64,000 nucleotides of DNA, taken from assembly GCA_900473745.1 (NCBI GenBank), contig UCMW01000016.1, forward strand, positions 1 to 64,000. Reading direction: 5' to 3'. The position numbers and the translations under genes were made by a program. The DNA comes from Hyphomicrobiales bacterium (GTDB lineage Bacteria > Pseudomonadota > Alphaproteobacteria > Rhizobiales > Rhizobiaceae). Below, in pieces: positions 53,808-63,159 of this stretch (positions within the stretch are counted from its first letter, which is position 1; each line of letters begins with the position of its first letter). The notes under the pieces were generated by a model. It had not been told where the DNA came from. It was given only the letters and a program-made list of their open reading frames with translations, and did not search any database.

Positions 53808-54479
53808 TCAGCGGGTCAATTGCTCGACGAGTTCGACGGTCAGCTCGTCGAAATGCCCGATCACGTGCGATGCGCCGAGGTCTTCCACCGGCACGTCCGA
53901 ATAACCGAAGGGAACCGCGATCGAGGGGATATTGCCGTTTCGGGCCGCCAGGATGTCGTTGATGCTGTCACCGATCATCAGGACCTTGTCCGGTGTGCCG
54001 CCGGCCCGCTCTACGGTCGCAAGGATATGCGCCGGGTCCGGCTTGCGGAAGGCGAAGGTATCGCCGCCGGCGATGGCGTCGAAATAGCCGGTCAAGTCGA
54101 GGCGCTCGATCAGTGGCAGCGCCAGCCGCTCCATCTTGTTGGTGCAGACAGCCATCCTGAAGCCGGCCGCACGCAGCCGGTCGAGCGCGTCCACCAGGCC
54201 GGGATAGGGAAGGCTCTTGCCCGGCATGCCGGCCTCATAGTGATCGATGAAGCGGTCGAGCAGGGCGGGGATTTCATCGTCGGCCAGCGGCGCGGAACGG
54301 AGGGCGAAGGCGCGCTGGATCATCACGCGTGCGCCCTGTCCGACGAGATGGGTCAGGTCCTCGTAGCCGACCGGTGGCAGATCGCGTGCGGCAATCGTGT
54401 GATTGAGGCTTTCGACCAGATCCGGGGCTGTGTCGATCAGGGTTCCGTCGAGGTCGAAGACGATGGTCGTGGCGGTCAA
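53808..54479 (-). CDS. gph: phosphoglycolate phosphatase (HAD family)
   Basis: 223 residues of the HAD superfamily: motif I TIVFDLDGTLIDTAPDL (nucleophile Asp), motif II AVCTNK, motif III FRKPDPAHI and motif IV MIGDSINDILAA. The cap region FALRSAPLADDEIPALLDRFI resembles Gph. It removes phosphate from 2-phosphoglycolate formed during DNA repair or photorespiration-like reactions. TTG 54479 has GGGAG 7 bases ahead, matching the start of the fold; ATG 54503 would add 8 residues. It is divergent from rpiA. Confidence 0.92.
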   Translation of the reverse strand: MTATTIVFDLDGTLIDTAPDLVESLNHTIAARDLPPVGYEDLTHLVGQGARVMIQRAFALRSAPLADDEIPALLDRFIDHYEAGMPGKSLPYPGLVDALDRLRAAGFRMAVCTNKMERLALPLIERLDLTGYFDAIAGGDTFAFRKPDPAHILATVERAGGTPDKVLMIGDSINDILAARNGNIPSIAVPFGYSDVPVEDLGASHVIGHFDELTVELVEQLTR

Positions 54480-54626
54480 GACGAAGCTCCCTTGCAATCT
54501 CATCAGTGCTGCCGGGGGTAGGGGAAATCCTCTGAAAAGGCAACGCCGCATGGCGATGCGGGGCTTTCACTCGGCCAAGGAGGCGTGTAAACAGCATCCA
54601 ACGAAACGGACGGGAGCTTTCGGCGC

Positions 54627-55328
54627 ATGGACGCCCGCGAAATGAAGATCAAGGCCGCAGCTGCGGCGCTGGAGCATGTCGAAGACGGCATGCGTCTCGG
54701 GATCGGAACCGGTTCGACCGCGGAAGAATTCGTTCGGTTGCTGGCGGAAAAGGTCGCCGGAGGCCTCAAGGTGCAGGGCGTGCCGACATCCGAACGGACA
54801 GCGCGGCTCTGCCTTGAACTCGGCGTGCCCCTGAAGTCCCTCGACGAGTTGCCAGAGCTCGACCTGACCATTGACGGCGCCGACGAAATCGATGCCGGGT
54901 TTCGCCTCATCAAGGGTGGCGGCGGTGCGCTGCTGCGTGAAAAGATAGTGGCGGCGGCTTCTGCACGGATGATCGTGATCGCCGACGAGACGAAGTTGGT
55001 TGATACACTCGGCGCCTTCCCCTTGCCGATCGAGATCAACCCGTTCGGCCAGGCCTCGACGCGGATCGCGATCGAGCGTCTTGCAGACGAACTCGGCCTT
55101 AACGGTCCGATGAAACTCCGGACCCGTTCCGACGAGAGCCTGTTCATGACCGATGGCGGGCACCTCATTCTCGACGCATCTTTTGGCCGCATTCCTGATG
55201 CAGACGCACTGGCAAGCCGGCTCAATCAAATCCCCGGCGTGGTGGAACACGGCCTATTCATAAACTTGGCATCGCTCGCGATCATCGCCGGACCGGCGGG
55301 TGCACGGGTGATGGAGCCGAAGAACTAA
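54627..55328 (+). CDS. rpiA: ribose-5-phosphate isomerase A
   Basis: 233 residues. Signatures are [56 protein letters not shown] (active-site Asp and Lys) and the C-terminal [20 protein letters not shown]. It interconverts ribose 5-phosphate and ribulose 5-phosphate in the pentose phosphate pathway, in the cytosol. The DUF2059 gene follows 17 bases after the stop, so the two are probably co-transcribed. Confidence 0.96.
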   Translation: MDAREMKIKAAAAALEHVEDGMRLGIGTGSTAEEFVRLLAEKVAGGLKVQGVPTSERTARLCLELGVPLKSLDELPELDLTIDGADEIDAGFRLIKGGGGALLREKIVAAASARMIVIADETKLVDTLGAFPLPIEINPFGQASTRIAIERLADELGLNGPMKLRTRSDESLFMTDGGHLILDASFGRIPDADALASRLNQIPGVVEHGLFINLASLAIIAGPAGARVMEPKN

Positions 55329-55345
55329 CAGGAGCATAGAATTTC

Positions 55346-55900
55346 ATGATCAGCTTTACGGGTATGGGCCGCTTTGCCTCGATCGCCGTCATCGCCGGCA
55401 GCGTGATGCTGGGAACCGTCTCCGCCAAGGCACAGGACGTGCCGGCCGAGCATATGCAGGCCGCACGCGAAGCCATCAGCGCCCTCGGCGTTACCAATCG
55501 CTTCGACGCCATTCTGCCCAACATCATGGACCGGCTGACGGCCCAGCTCATCCAGGCCTATCCGAACCTGCAGGACGTCATCTCGGCCAAGGTCGAGGAA
55601 GAAGCCCTGAAGCTCGCTGCACGCCGCGCGGATCTGGAGCGCGAGGCGGCCCTGGTCTATGCCAAGGCCTTCACCGCAGACGAGTTGAAGCAGATCACTG
55701 CCTTCTACGGCAGCGAAACCGGCAAGAAGCTGCTGAAGGATGGCCCGATCGCCACGCGCGAACTGCTGAAGGCTGCGGACATCTGGACCGCTGGCGTCGC
55801 CCGCGATCTCGAGCAGCAGGCCAATGCGGCCCTGTTGTCTGAGGTGCAGGCCCAGCAGCCGGCCGCGGCCGATGCTCCGGCCGAAGCGCCGAAGCCCTGA
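55346..55900 (+). CDS. exported DUF2059 protein
   Basis: 184 residues. A signal peptide (about residues 1-28, VMLGTVSAKAQDVP) is followed by an all-helical DUF2059 domain: ALGVTNRFDAILPNIMDRLTAQLIQAYPNLQDVI and YAKAFTADELKQITAFYGSETGKKLL. It ends in an Ala/Pro/Glu-rich tail. It is periplasmic, and the function is unknown. It follows rpiA closely and ends 21 bases before a strong terminator that separates it from gor. Confidence 0.88.
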   Translation: MISFTGMGRFASIAVIAGSVMLGTVSAKAQDVPAEHMQAAREAISALGVTNRFDAILPNIMDRLTAQLIQAYPNLQDVISAKVEEEALKLAARRADLEREAALVYAKAFTADELKQITAFYGSETGKKLLKDGPIATRELLKAADIWTAGVARDLEQQANAALLSEVQAQQPAAADAPAEAPKP

Positions 55901-55920
55901 GCGCATCGCTTTTGGATATC

Positions 55921-55953
55921 GAAGCCCGGGATCCGTCCCGGGCTTTTCTTTTT
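55921..55953 (+). terminator. terminator after the DUF2059 gene
   Basis: AAGCCCGGGA (55922-55931) pairs perfectly with TCCCGGGCTT (55936-55945) over a 4-base loop, followed by TTCTTTTTCG. This is one of the clearest rho-independent terminators in the window. Confidence 0.9.
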
Positions 55954-56012
55954 CGTCCGCGGCTTCCTATATGACCCGAAGCGCCCGCCAATATCCGACC
56001 CTAGGAGATCCC

Positions 56013-57401
56013 ATGAGCCAGTACGACTATGACCTCTTCGTCATCGGTGGCGGCTCCGGTGGTGTTCGCGCGGCGCGCGTGGCGGCGTCACTCGGCAAGA
56101 AGGTGGCGATTGCGGAAGAGTACCGCTTCGGCGGCACTTGCGTAATCAGAGGCTGCGTGCCGAAGAAGCTCTTCGTCTATGCCTCACAGTTTCACGAGCA
56201 TTTCGAGGACGCCGCCGGTTATGGCTGGACCGTGGGTGAGAGCAAGTTCGACTGGCCGTCGCTGATTGCAGCGAAGGACAGGGAAATCGATCGCCTCGAA
56301 GGCCTCTATCGCAAGGGCCTGGACGGAGCCGGTGCAGAGATTCTGGAGACACGCGCGGAGCTTACAGGACCGCACAGTGTGCGCCTGCTCAAGACCGGCC
56401 AGGAAGTGACCGCCGAACGCATTATCGTTGCTGTTGGCGGTGCGCCGAACCCGCATGCGGCGCTGCCCGGATACGAACACTGCATTTCCTCCAATGAAGC
56501 TTTCCACCTGGAGACGCTGCCACGATCGATCCTGATCGCGGGCGGCGGCTATATTGCGGTGGAATTCGCCAACATCTTTCACGGGCTCGGTGTCGAGACC
56601 ACGCTGATCTATCGCGGCGCTGAGATCCTCAGCCGCTTCGACCAGGATATGCGTCGCGGCTTGCACGAGGCGATGGAGGCCAAGGGCATTCGCATCCTTT
56701 GCCAGGATCACATTCAGAAGGTATCGAAGTCGGCGGCCGGCAATCTCGATGTCGAGACGATCAACAACGGCCGTCTCGTCGTCGAGCAGGTGATGCTGGC
56801 GCTCGGTCGCGACCCGAACACCACGGGCCTTGGTCTCGAAGCCGCCGGCGTCGAGACGAACGATCGCGGTGCGATCGTGGTCGACAAATATTCTCGCACG
56901 AATGTGCCAAGCATCTTTGCGCTGGGTGACGTGACCGATCGCGTCCAGTTGACGCCTGTCGCTATCCACGAGGCAATGTGCTTCATCGAAACCGTGTACA
57001 AGAACAACCCGACGTCACCGGATCACGAACTCATCGCGACCGCTGTCTTCTCGCAGCCCGAGATCGGGACGGTCGGCCTTTCCGAGGAGGCCGCCGCGAA
57101 GAAGTTCGAGGAGATCGAGGTCTATCGTGCGCAGTTCCGCCCGATGAAGGCGACACTGTCCGGCCGGGCCGAGAAGATGATTATGAAGCTGATCGTCAAT
57201 GCGGCCGACCGCAAGGTCGTCGGCGCGCATATCCTGGGTCATGATGCCGGCGAAATGGCCCAGTTGCTCGGCATCACGCTCAAGGCCGGCTGCACCAAGG
57301 ACGATTTCGATCGCACCATGGCCGTTCACCCGACAGCTGCGGAGGAACTGGTGACGATGTACAATCCGAGCTATCGGATCCGCAACGGCGAGCGGCTCTG
57401 A
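56013..57401 (+). CDS. gor: glutathione-disulfide reductase
   Basis: 462 residues of the pyridine nucleotide-disulfide oxidoreductase family: FAD-binding YDLFVIGGGSGGVRAARVAA, redox-active FGGTCVIRGCVPKKLFVYAS (CxxxxC), NAD(P)-binding IAGGGYIAVEFANIF, and the dimer-interface active-site FDRTMAVHPTAAEELVTM. Arg in the second nucleotide fold fits an NADPH-dependent glutathione reductase, which keeps glutathione reduced. ATG 56013 has TAGGAG upstream. It is a single gene after the rpiA-DUF2059 terminator. Confidence 0.93.
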   Translation: MSQYDYDLFVIGGGSGGVRAARVAASLGKKVAIAEEYRFGGTCVIRGCVPKKLFVYASQFHEHFEDAAGYGWTVGESKFDWPSLIAAKDREIDRLEGLYRKGLDGAGAEILETRAELTGPHSVRLLKTGQEVTAERIIVAVGGAPNPHAALPGYEHCISSNEAFHLETLPRSILIAGGGYIAVEFANIFHGLGVETTLIYRGAEILSRFDQDMRRGLHEAMEAKGIRILCQDHIQKVSKSAAGNLDVETINNGRLVVEQVMLALGRDPNTTGLGLEAAGVETNDRGAIVVDKYSRTNVPSIFALGDVTDRVQLTPVAIHEAMCFIETVYKNNPTSPDHELIATAVFSQPEIGTVGLSEEAAAKKFEEIEVYRAQFRPMKATLSGRAEKMIMKLIVNAADRKVVGAHILGHDAGEMAQLLGITLKAGCTKDDFDRTMAVHPTAAEELVTMYNPSYRIRNGERL

Positions 57402-57435
57402 TCCGCCACCGTTCGCTCGGCACGACCATTCGAGA

Positions 57436-57457
57436 GCAGACCCCGCTGGAGGTCTGC
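57436..57457. terminator. weak hairpin after gor
   Basis: GCAGACC (57436-57442) and GGTCTGC (57451-57457) form a 7-bp stem after the gor stop and before the small minus-strand gene. There is no T-run. A terminator shared by two convergent genes is plausible. Confidence 0.4.
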
Positions 57458-57467
57458 CCGAACGCGA

Positions 57468-57596
57468 TCAGAATTTGGAGATGAGATCCAGTCCGAGGAC
57501 CGGCGCCGACAGCGCGGCCAGAGTCAGCAGGGAAAGCAGGGCAATGCGCAGCCTGCGGGTTTTGCGGGTTTGTACGCCAGTCCAATCATACGCCAT
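57468..57596 (-). CDS. small membrane protein (42 aa)
   Basis: 42 residues: a basic N-terminus (MAYDWTGVQTRKTRRLRI) followed by one hydrophobic helix (ALLSLLTLAALSAPVLGLDL). GAGG lies about 9 bases ahead of ATG 57596, and the composition is not that of a shadow frame. It would insert once in the inner membrane with its basic end in the cytosol. No function is known; it is too short for usual gene finders. Confidence 0.55.
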   Translation of the reverse strand: MAYDWTGVQTRKTRRLRIALLSLLTLAALSAPVLGLDLISKF

Positions 57597-57844
57597 CACA
57601 CGATCCTCATGATCACTGCGGGAAGTCTCAGACTTCCCGAACACAACGCTACGCCCCCGCTGGATCGGGTTAGAGGGCGAGGCTTGCGTGTAGCTTGCCT
57701 TGGCACCCGGAGACGCGTCACGTCGGCGACGTGTCTGCGGGAGTCTCATGCTGTCATGAAGGCGTCGCTTTGCAAGGCATTGCTGAAGGGCAGGCTGGTC
57801 CATGGTTGTGAATTGTGTGGGTAACCATGTTGCGTTGCGGTAGG

Positions 57845-58705
57845 TCAGGTCCGCTTGATCCACTCGATCGCGGGTTCCCACAGCGTGTCCCGGAAGGCGG
57901 AGCGGAAGAAACCCAGATGGCCGACCGGCCCAGCGGCCTCGATCGGTGAAATCCAGCGGATCTCGGTCGGCGCGCAGGTGTAATATTTCAGCAAGGCATG
58001 CTGTGCCTTGGGCGTGCCCCAAGGATCGTCCGTGAGGCCTATCGCGAGGATCGGCGTCTGGACCTCTGAAAAGCGACGTGCGGCGTCCATCGTCGGATCG
58101 GCGAAGAAATATTCGGGATGCCGGCCCCATCTCGCCCATTCGCGAAAGACACTGCCGGGCAGCGTCTGGCCGAGGCCGATCTGCCCCGGCACCTTGCCGA
58201 GCAAGGCCGCGAGCGGTACGCCGACGAGATTCATCTGGCTGAAGACCCGAAAACGCGGTTTGGTATTGCCCCAGTATCCAGTCATCGTGGCTACCATCAG
58301 GTAGCGGGAAAACCTCTCGGAACGACCCCCGAGGGCCAGAACCTGTCCACCGAAGGACTGGCCGATGCCGACAACCGGGTGATCGGGACCCTCCTGCTCC
58401 AGCCGGTGAAGGGCCGCCGGCATGTCGAAATGCGCCCAGTCGCGCATCAATAGTGGGCGTTTCCAGCTCGTCGGGGCCTGGGAGGCGGCGACGCCGCGAT
58501 AGTCATAGGTGAGCGCTGCCCGGAAACCGTGCTGGGCGACGAGGTGTTCTGCGAATTTGGCATAGAAGCCCCGGGGCACGGCAGCAGCGGACGAGATCAG
58601 GGCGAGGGGACCATCTCCTGTCCCGCGCAGAAGCGTGCCGTGCAGCGGAAAGCGATCGGATGCCTCGAAGGTGATGTCTAATCGTTCCAGTTGATGCCGT
58701 GTCAC
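57845..58705 (-). CDS. alpha/beta hydrolase (esterase-like)
   Basis: 286 residues. The N-terminal strand pair DITFEASDRFPLHGTLLRG is followed by ALISSAAAVPRGFYAKFAEHL, nucleophile elbow GIGQSFGGQVLAL (Ser), and late FFRSAFRDTLWEP. The expected late acid and His are less easy to fix (LAIGLTDDPWG; VGHLGFFR), but the fold is clear. GTG 58705 is chosen because GGGAGG stands 7 bases upstream; the longer frame to 58837 is Arg-rich and not protein-like. It is divergent from the DAHP synthase gene. Confidence 0.85.
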   Translation of the reverse strand: MTRHQLERLDITFEASDRFPLHGTLLRGTGDGPLALISSAAAVPRGFYAKFAEHLVAQHGFRAALTYDYRGVAASQAPTSWKRPLLMRDWAHFDMPAALHRLEQEGPDHPVVGIGQSFGGQVLALGGRSERFSRYLMVATMTGYWGNTKPRFRVFSQMNLVGVPLAALLGKVPGQIGLGQTLPGSVFREWARWGRHPEYFFADPTMDAARRFSEVQTPILAIGLTDDPWGTPKAQHALLKYYTCAPTEIRWISPIEAAGPVGHLGFFRSAFRDTLWEPAIEWIKRT

Positions 58706-58949
58706 GCCGAACCTCCCGTTCCGGATGTCGACATTGAGATTACGTTTACGTGCAGGTAAATGCAATATCGGGTTCCCGGTGGCAGGGCGGCGGCGGCGGC
58801 GCACGCGGCACAATCTTCGCTGCGGCAGGTGCTTCATGCCCTTCCAAAGTGCCTAAACTACGCCTTTCCAAGCGGTGATTAACCGTTTATAAGCCCCCAT
58901 CCGATGCGGCCGGGAGGTTGCCGCAACTAGTGTAAAACAGGTGAAGACC

Positions 58950-60326
58950 ATGGCGCAGAATTGGACCCCGAGCAGCTGGAGACAGAAGCCGATCAAGCAG
59001 GTTCCGGCCTATCCGGACCTCGACGTATTGAAGGCCGCCGAGCAGCAGCTTTCGACCTATCCGCCTCTGGTTTTTGCGGGTGAGGCGCGTCGTCTGAAGA
59101 AGTCGCTGGCCCAGGTCGCAGAAGGCGAGGCCTTCCTGCTGCAGGGCGGTGACTGCGCCGAAAGCTTCGCCGAACACGGCGCCGACAATATCCGCGACTT
59201 TTTCCGTGCGTTTCTGCAGATGGCCGTCGTCCTGACGTTTGGCGCTCAGCTTCCCGTCGTGAAGGTCGGGCGGATCGCCGGCCAGTTCGCCAAGCCGCGT
59301 TCGTCCGACATGGAAAAGATCGGTGACGTCGAGCTGCCGAGCTACCGCGGCGACATCATCAACGGCATCGAGTTCACCGAAGACGCGCGCATTCCGAACC
59401 CGGAACGTCAGCTCATGGCCTATCGTCAGTCGGCAGCGACGCTCAATCTGTTGCGCGCCTTTGCGATGGGTGGTTATGCCAACCTCGAGAACGTGCATCA
59501 GTGGATGCTGGGCTTCGTCAAGGATAGCCCGCAGGCCGAGCGCTACCGCAAGCTCGCGGATCGCATTTCTGAAACCATGGACTTCATGAAGGCCGTGGGC
59601 ATCACCTCGGAAAACAATCCGAGCCTGCGCGAGACGGATTTCTTCACCAGCCATGAAGCGCTGCTTCTCGGCTACGAAGAAGCGCTGACCCGCGTCGATT
59701 CCACCTCGGGCGACTGGTATGCCACATCCGGCCACATGATCTGGATCGGCGACCGCACGCGTCAGGCCGACCATGCGCATCTGGAATACTGCCGTGGCAT
59801 CAAGAACCCGATCGGTCTCAAGTGCGGCCCGTCGCTTCAAGCGGACGATCTGTTGAACCTGATCGACATCCTGAACCCGCAGAACGAGGCTGGTCGCCTG
59901 ACCCTGATCTGCCGCTTCGGCCACGACAAGGTTGCCGAGCACCTGCCACGCCTCATCCGCGCCGTCGAGCGCGAGGGCCGCAAGGTCGTGTGGTCCTGCG
60001 ACCCAATGCATGGCAATACGATCACGCTCAACAACTACAAGACCCGTCCGTTCGAGCGGATCCTGTCGGAAGTCGAGAGCTTCTTCCAGATCCACCGTGC
60101 GGAAGGCTCGCATCCGGGCGGCATCCACATCGAGATGACCGGCAAGGATGTGACGGAATGCACCGGTGGTGCGCGCGCTGTCACTGGCAACGATCTCGCC
60201 GATCGTTACCACACCCATTGCGACCCCCGCCTCAATGCCGACCAGGCACTCGAACTCGCCTTCCTGCTCGCCGAGCGGATGAAGAGTGGTCGCGACGAGA
60301 AGCGCATGCTGGTTGCGAACGGCTGA
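58950..60326 (+). CDS. 3-deoxy-7-phosphoheptulonate synthase, class II
   Basis: 458-residue class II (plant-like) DAHP synthase, the first enzyme of the shikimate pathway, joining phosphoenolpyruvate and erythrose 4-phosphate. Family signatures include [15 protein letters not shown], the metal-binding Cys in that motif, [43 protein letters not shown] and [16 protein letters not shown] 58950 ([10 protein letters not shown]) is chosen, since AGGTGA lies 7 bases ahead of it; GTG 58941 is the alternative. The gene ends with a good terminator. Confidence 0.95.
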   Translation: MAQNWTPSSWRQKPIKQVPAYPDLDVLKAAEQQLSTYPPLVFAGEARRLKKSLAQVAEGEAFLLQGGDCAESFAEHGADNIRDFFRAFLQMAVVLTFGAQLPVVKVGRIAGQFAKPRSSDMEKIGDVELPSYRGDIINGIEFTEDARIPNPERQLMAYRQSAATLNLLRAFAMGGYANLENVHQWMLGFVKDSPQAERYRKLADRISETMDFMKAVGITSENNPSLRETDFFTSHEALLLGYEEALTRVDSTSGDWYATSGHMIWIGDRTRQADHAHLEYCRGIKNPIGLKCGPSLQADDLLNLIDILNPQNEAGRLTLICRFGHDKVAEHLPRLIRAVEREGRKVVWSCDPMHGNTITLNNYKTRPFERILSEVESFFQIHRAEGSHPGGIHIEMTGKDVTECTGGARAVTGNDLADRYHTHCDPRLNADQALELAFLLAERMKSGRDEKRMLVANG

Positions 60327-60350
60327 GGCGACCGACAGAGTGCTATAAAC

Positions 60351-60379
60351 AAGGGGCTGGCGCTATGCCGGCCCCTTTT
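60351..60379 (+). terminator. terminator after DAHP synthase gene
   Basis: AAGGGGCTGGC (60351-60361) pairs with GCCGGCCCCTT (60367-60377), one G-U pair, over a 5-base loop, ending in TTTT. It is also just beyond the end of the convergent TadG-like gene. Confidence 0.75.
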
Positions 60380-60395
60380 GCGTCTCGTTGCCCAG

Positions 60396-62120
60396 TTATT
60401 GTACCAGGACCGGCCGCTTGCAGCTTGCGAAGCTCACCCGAATGTCGGCTTCGCCGACCTTGATCCCGAGTGCCAGGAGTGTGTTGTAAACAATCGCGTC
60501 GAGCGGTTCCGTCAGTTTGGAGAGTGTGTCCACCACTGCGGCCTGCAGTGCCTTGGGCGTCCCGAGGGAGAGGCCGGCGGTTTTGATCTCCAAGTCGAGG
60601 TTCTTGAGGAGGGAGGTCTGCAGCGAGGTCAGAGTGTGTCGCGTCGATACCGACTTGATCCTTCCGTCTGCTATGTCCGAGGGGCCAAAACTCAAAGAGC
60701 TTGCGGCGAGGTTGGAGATGTTGGCGTAGCCCAGCGCGGATATGTCAAGCAGCGCCGAGTCGAGTAGTTTGGCTTTGGTGACACGTGGATCGCTGCCGAA
60801 GTTGGCGAAGGCTTTTGCGTCTACATTGCCGAGTGCCAGTTCGGCCAGGCCCGGAACGGCCAGGACCCGGGCTGCCGGTAGTCCGCCGGACGGGCATGTG
60901 ACATCGACGAGCTTCGCTTCGGCGTGAGCCACTTCCAGATAAAGTGGGATGCGCAATTGCAAGCCGCCGAGCGCGGCCAGTTTTTCGGTTTCCAACGCGA
61001 TTATCAGGCGGGTTTGCGCAGTTCGTACGATGGTTCCGGCTTCGCCTACTGCCGCGGGAGGTGTGCCGACAGGGGGCTCGCCGACCGCCAAGCGCACCAT
61101 TGCCGAGGCTATGCCAGGCAGTTCGAGCGCAAATTCCGAGGCAATCTGGTTCTGACGGTTTGAGACGGCCGCCGATGTGGAAAGAAGAGAGAGTGCGTCA
61201 ACGGATATGCCGAGATTGCTGGCGGTTCCGAGCGGCCTTTCCGCGAAGGATCCGAGATTGACGAGCTTGTCGAGGTCGATCACCACTGCGCTTCGTTTGA
61301 CAGAAGCCGAAAGTTTGCTGAGAGCGGAATTCAGCCTTGCCGACCCGGACCCCTTTGCCGACCGAGCCATTGCGTCGACGAGCGCCGGAAGTTGGACTTC
61401 GGTGTCAAGGACGTCCTGGTATGTGCCTGCCGTCAGGCCGAGATCAGTGCCGATGGCTTCAATCGTCTTCAGCATGTCTATGTCTGCAGCTGCCAGTGCT
61501 TGATAGTCCATCACATCGAGCTGGATTGCCGTGCCAAGGAGATTGGTCAGCAGACGGTTCAGAAGTCCACCATTGAGACTTGCCAAGCGGCTGCCGATGG
61601 AAAATGCGGCTTCCTTCCTCGATGTAGCTGTGGCCCTGGCATAGAGCAGAGGCGGATCTATCAGTGCACTGGCGAAAAAGAGTTCGGCCTCCTGGCTCAC
61701 GCCGACGACGACGGCGTCGGGAGAGACCTGCGTCGGTGCGAAGCGCGCGTCAACTTTCAGCGCAGCGTCGGGCGTGTAGCGTCCCTTCACGACGGTTGCG
61801 ACGGAGCGTGGTGTCTGAGCCTCTTCCAAAGGTTCGGCCCCATCGGGTGTCAAAAGAAACTGGTCAGACTTTACAGGGATGCCGAAACCATTTTTGTGCA
61901 GGTGATGCGCGACGCTTTGCTCTGCCGTTGCGATATCGGACGCCGCCGATATCGCTGCCAGATCGGCTGCCTGCTGCAGTTTTCGTTGCTGCAGTGTCAA
62001 GCTGCCATAGTCTACGCCGAGTGCCAAAGTGGATATGATCAATGGTGAAACAATAGCTGCAGACAGACCTATATTTCCGCGTTTGTCAGCCAGGAATTTT
62101 GAAGTGAAGGTCGTTTTCAT
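60396..62120 (-). CDS. TadG-like pilus assembly protein
   Basis: 574 residues. The N-terminus DKRGNIGLSAAIVSPLIISTLALGVDYGSLTLQQRKLQQAADLAAISAASD is the hallmark of TadE/TadG pseudopilin-like proteins: a hydrophobic helix followed by a helical stalk. The remaining ~500 residues are exported and rich in Ala, Leu and Ser, with no von Willebrand-A metal motif that I can see, unlike many TadG proteins. It begins directly after the TadE-like stop (0-base gap), so they are co-translated. No other tad or cpa genes are in the window. Confidence 0.82.
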   Translation of the reverse strand: MKTTFTSKFLADKRGNIGLSAAIVSPLIISTLALGVDYGSLTLQQRKLQQAADLAAISAASDIATAEQSVAHHLHKNGFGIPVKSDQFLLTPDGAEPLEEAQTPRSVATVVKGRYTPDAALKVDARFAPTQVSPDAVVVGVSQEAELFFASALIDPPLLYARATATSRKEAAFSIGSRLASLNGGLLNRLLTNLLGTAIQLDVMDYQALAAADIDMLKTIEAIGTDLGLTAGTYQDVLDTEVQLPALVDAMARSAKGSGSARLNSALSKLSASVKRSAVVIDLDKLVNLGSFAERPLGTASNLGISVDALSLLSTSAAVSNRQNQIASEFALELPGIASAMVRLAVGEPPVGTPPAAVGEAGTIVRTAQTRLIIALETEKLAALGGLQLRIPLYLEVAHAEAKLVDVTCPSGGLPAARVLAVPGLAELALGNVDAKAFANFGSDPRVTKAKLLDSALLDISALGYANISNLAASSLSFGPSDIADGRIKSVSTRHTLTSLQTSLLKNLDLEIKTAGLSLGTPKALQAAVVDTLSKLTEPLDAIVYNTLLALGIKVGEADIRVSFASCKRPVLVQ

Positions 62121-62537
62121 TTAGATTCCCCCTATCCTGATGGTCGCGTAGCGCTCGATCCGCGAGGAGGGCATTGCGAAAGCGTAGAGGCTCCAGATCG
62201 GCAAGTTGCTGGCATCATAGGAGATCTTGACCGTAAACTGCTCCTCATTTCCGGGATCGTCTTCCACCGCCACCGACATGTTGGCGGGCTCAAGGAAGGC
62301 GTGATCCGAGGTCACCTTTCCAATGAATTCCGATGCCAAGCGATTACGCTCCTCGGCATTCAGGCCTGCGATTGCCGTTCGGGCGGCGTCAGCCGTGATT
62401 TGCTGTACCGAATGGCTTGCGCTCAGATAGATGCCGTAGCCGATCATTGAGAATACGACCATGAAGAAGATCGGCGCCAATATGGCGAACTCGATTGCAG
62501 AGGTTCCGTCTTGGTCGCGAAAGAATAAGATTTTCAT
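62121..62537 (-). CDS. TadE-like pseudopilin
   Basis: 138 residues. The N-terminus FRDQDGTSAIEFAILAPIFFMVVFSMIGYGIYL is the TadE signature, with a G/T cleavage site, the conserved Glu after the cut and a hydrophobic helix, typical of Flp-pilus minor pilins. The C-terminal part forms a small extracytoplasmic domain. It is the first gene of a two-gene unit with the TadG-like gene. Confidence 0.88.
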   Translation of the reverse strand: MKILFFRDQDGTSAIEFAILAPIFFMVVFSMIGYGIYLSASHSVQQITADAARTAIAGLNAEERNRLASEFIGKVTSDHAFLEPANMSVAVEDDPGNEEQFTVKISYDASNLPIWSLYAFAMPSSRIERYATIRIGGI

Positions 62538-62754
62538 TCGCGTTCTCCTTTTGCGAGCATTAGAAACTCTTAAGGTAGGTTTCCCTGACTCGTTTAAAAA
62601 TTGATGAATGTCAATCTACAACATTTGGTAGCATGAGCAATTCAGACTATTCGGAAGCATGAAATGGCTCTCAAGGTAATGATCAGATTAATGAAATTGA
62701 CAGGAGTCAGTCCTCTTGAGACATTTGCCACCACAGAGGAAAAGGAGATGGAGC

Positions 62755-63153
62755 TTGCAACAAGAACACTCCGGACGCTGCCTGTGTGGCGCAGTGACGA
62801 TCACGGTAAGGGGCAAACTCGGGCCGGTCAGCTATTGCCATTGCACGCAATGCCGGCGGCAGACGGGCCTCTACTACGCTACGACGGATGCTGTCGTGGA
62901 CCAGGTCGAGATCACCGGGAGCGACAGGATCGGCGCGTTCCGCGCCAGTCCAGAGGCAGAACGGGCCTTCTGCCGTGACTGTGGCTCGCCGCTCTACTGG
63001 AAGGCGGATGGTGAGCAGAGGATGTCGCTGATGGCCGGACTGTTTCCCAACTCGACGGGTCTAGAGGGCGGATACCACATCTACTGCGCCGACAAGGGCG
63101 ACTTTTACGAGATCAATGACGGGTTGCCGCAATATCCGGCAAGCAGCAGCTGA
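62755..63153 (+). CDS. GFA (glutathione-dependent formaldehyde-activating) family protein
   Basis: 132 residues. The zinc-binding cysteines are in SGRCLCGAVTITVRG, GPVSYCHCTQCRRQTG and ERAFCRDCGSPLYW, matching the Mss4-like GFA fold. The family binds two zinc ions; real formaldehyde activation is unproven for most members. TTG 62755 is the likely start, with AAGGAG 7 bases upstream (62742-62747); nearby ATGs are out of frame. It is convergent with the gene at the right edge. Confidence 0.88.
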   Translation: MQQEHSGRCLCGAVTITVRGKLGPVSYCHCTQCRRQTGLYYATTDAVVDQVEITGSDRIGAFRASPEAERAFCRDCGSPLYWKADGEQRMSLMAGLFPNSTGLEGGYHIYCADKGDFYEINDGLPQYPASSS

Positions 63154-63159
63154 CGGAGG

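Noticed and set aside
58887-60218. Minus-strand 443-codon frame
   Set aside because: It is antisense to the class II DAHP synthase.
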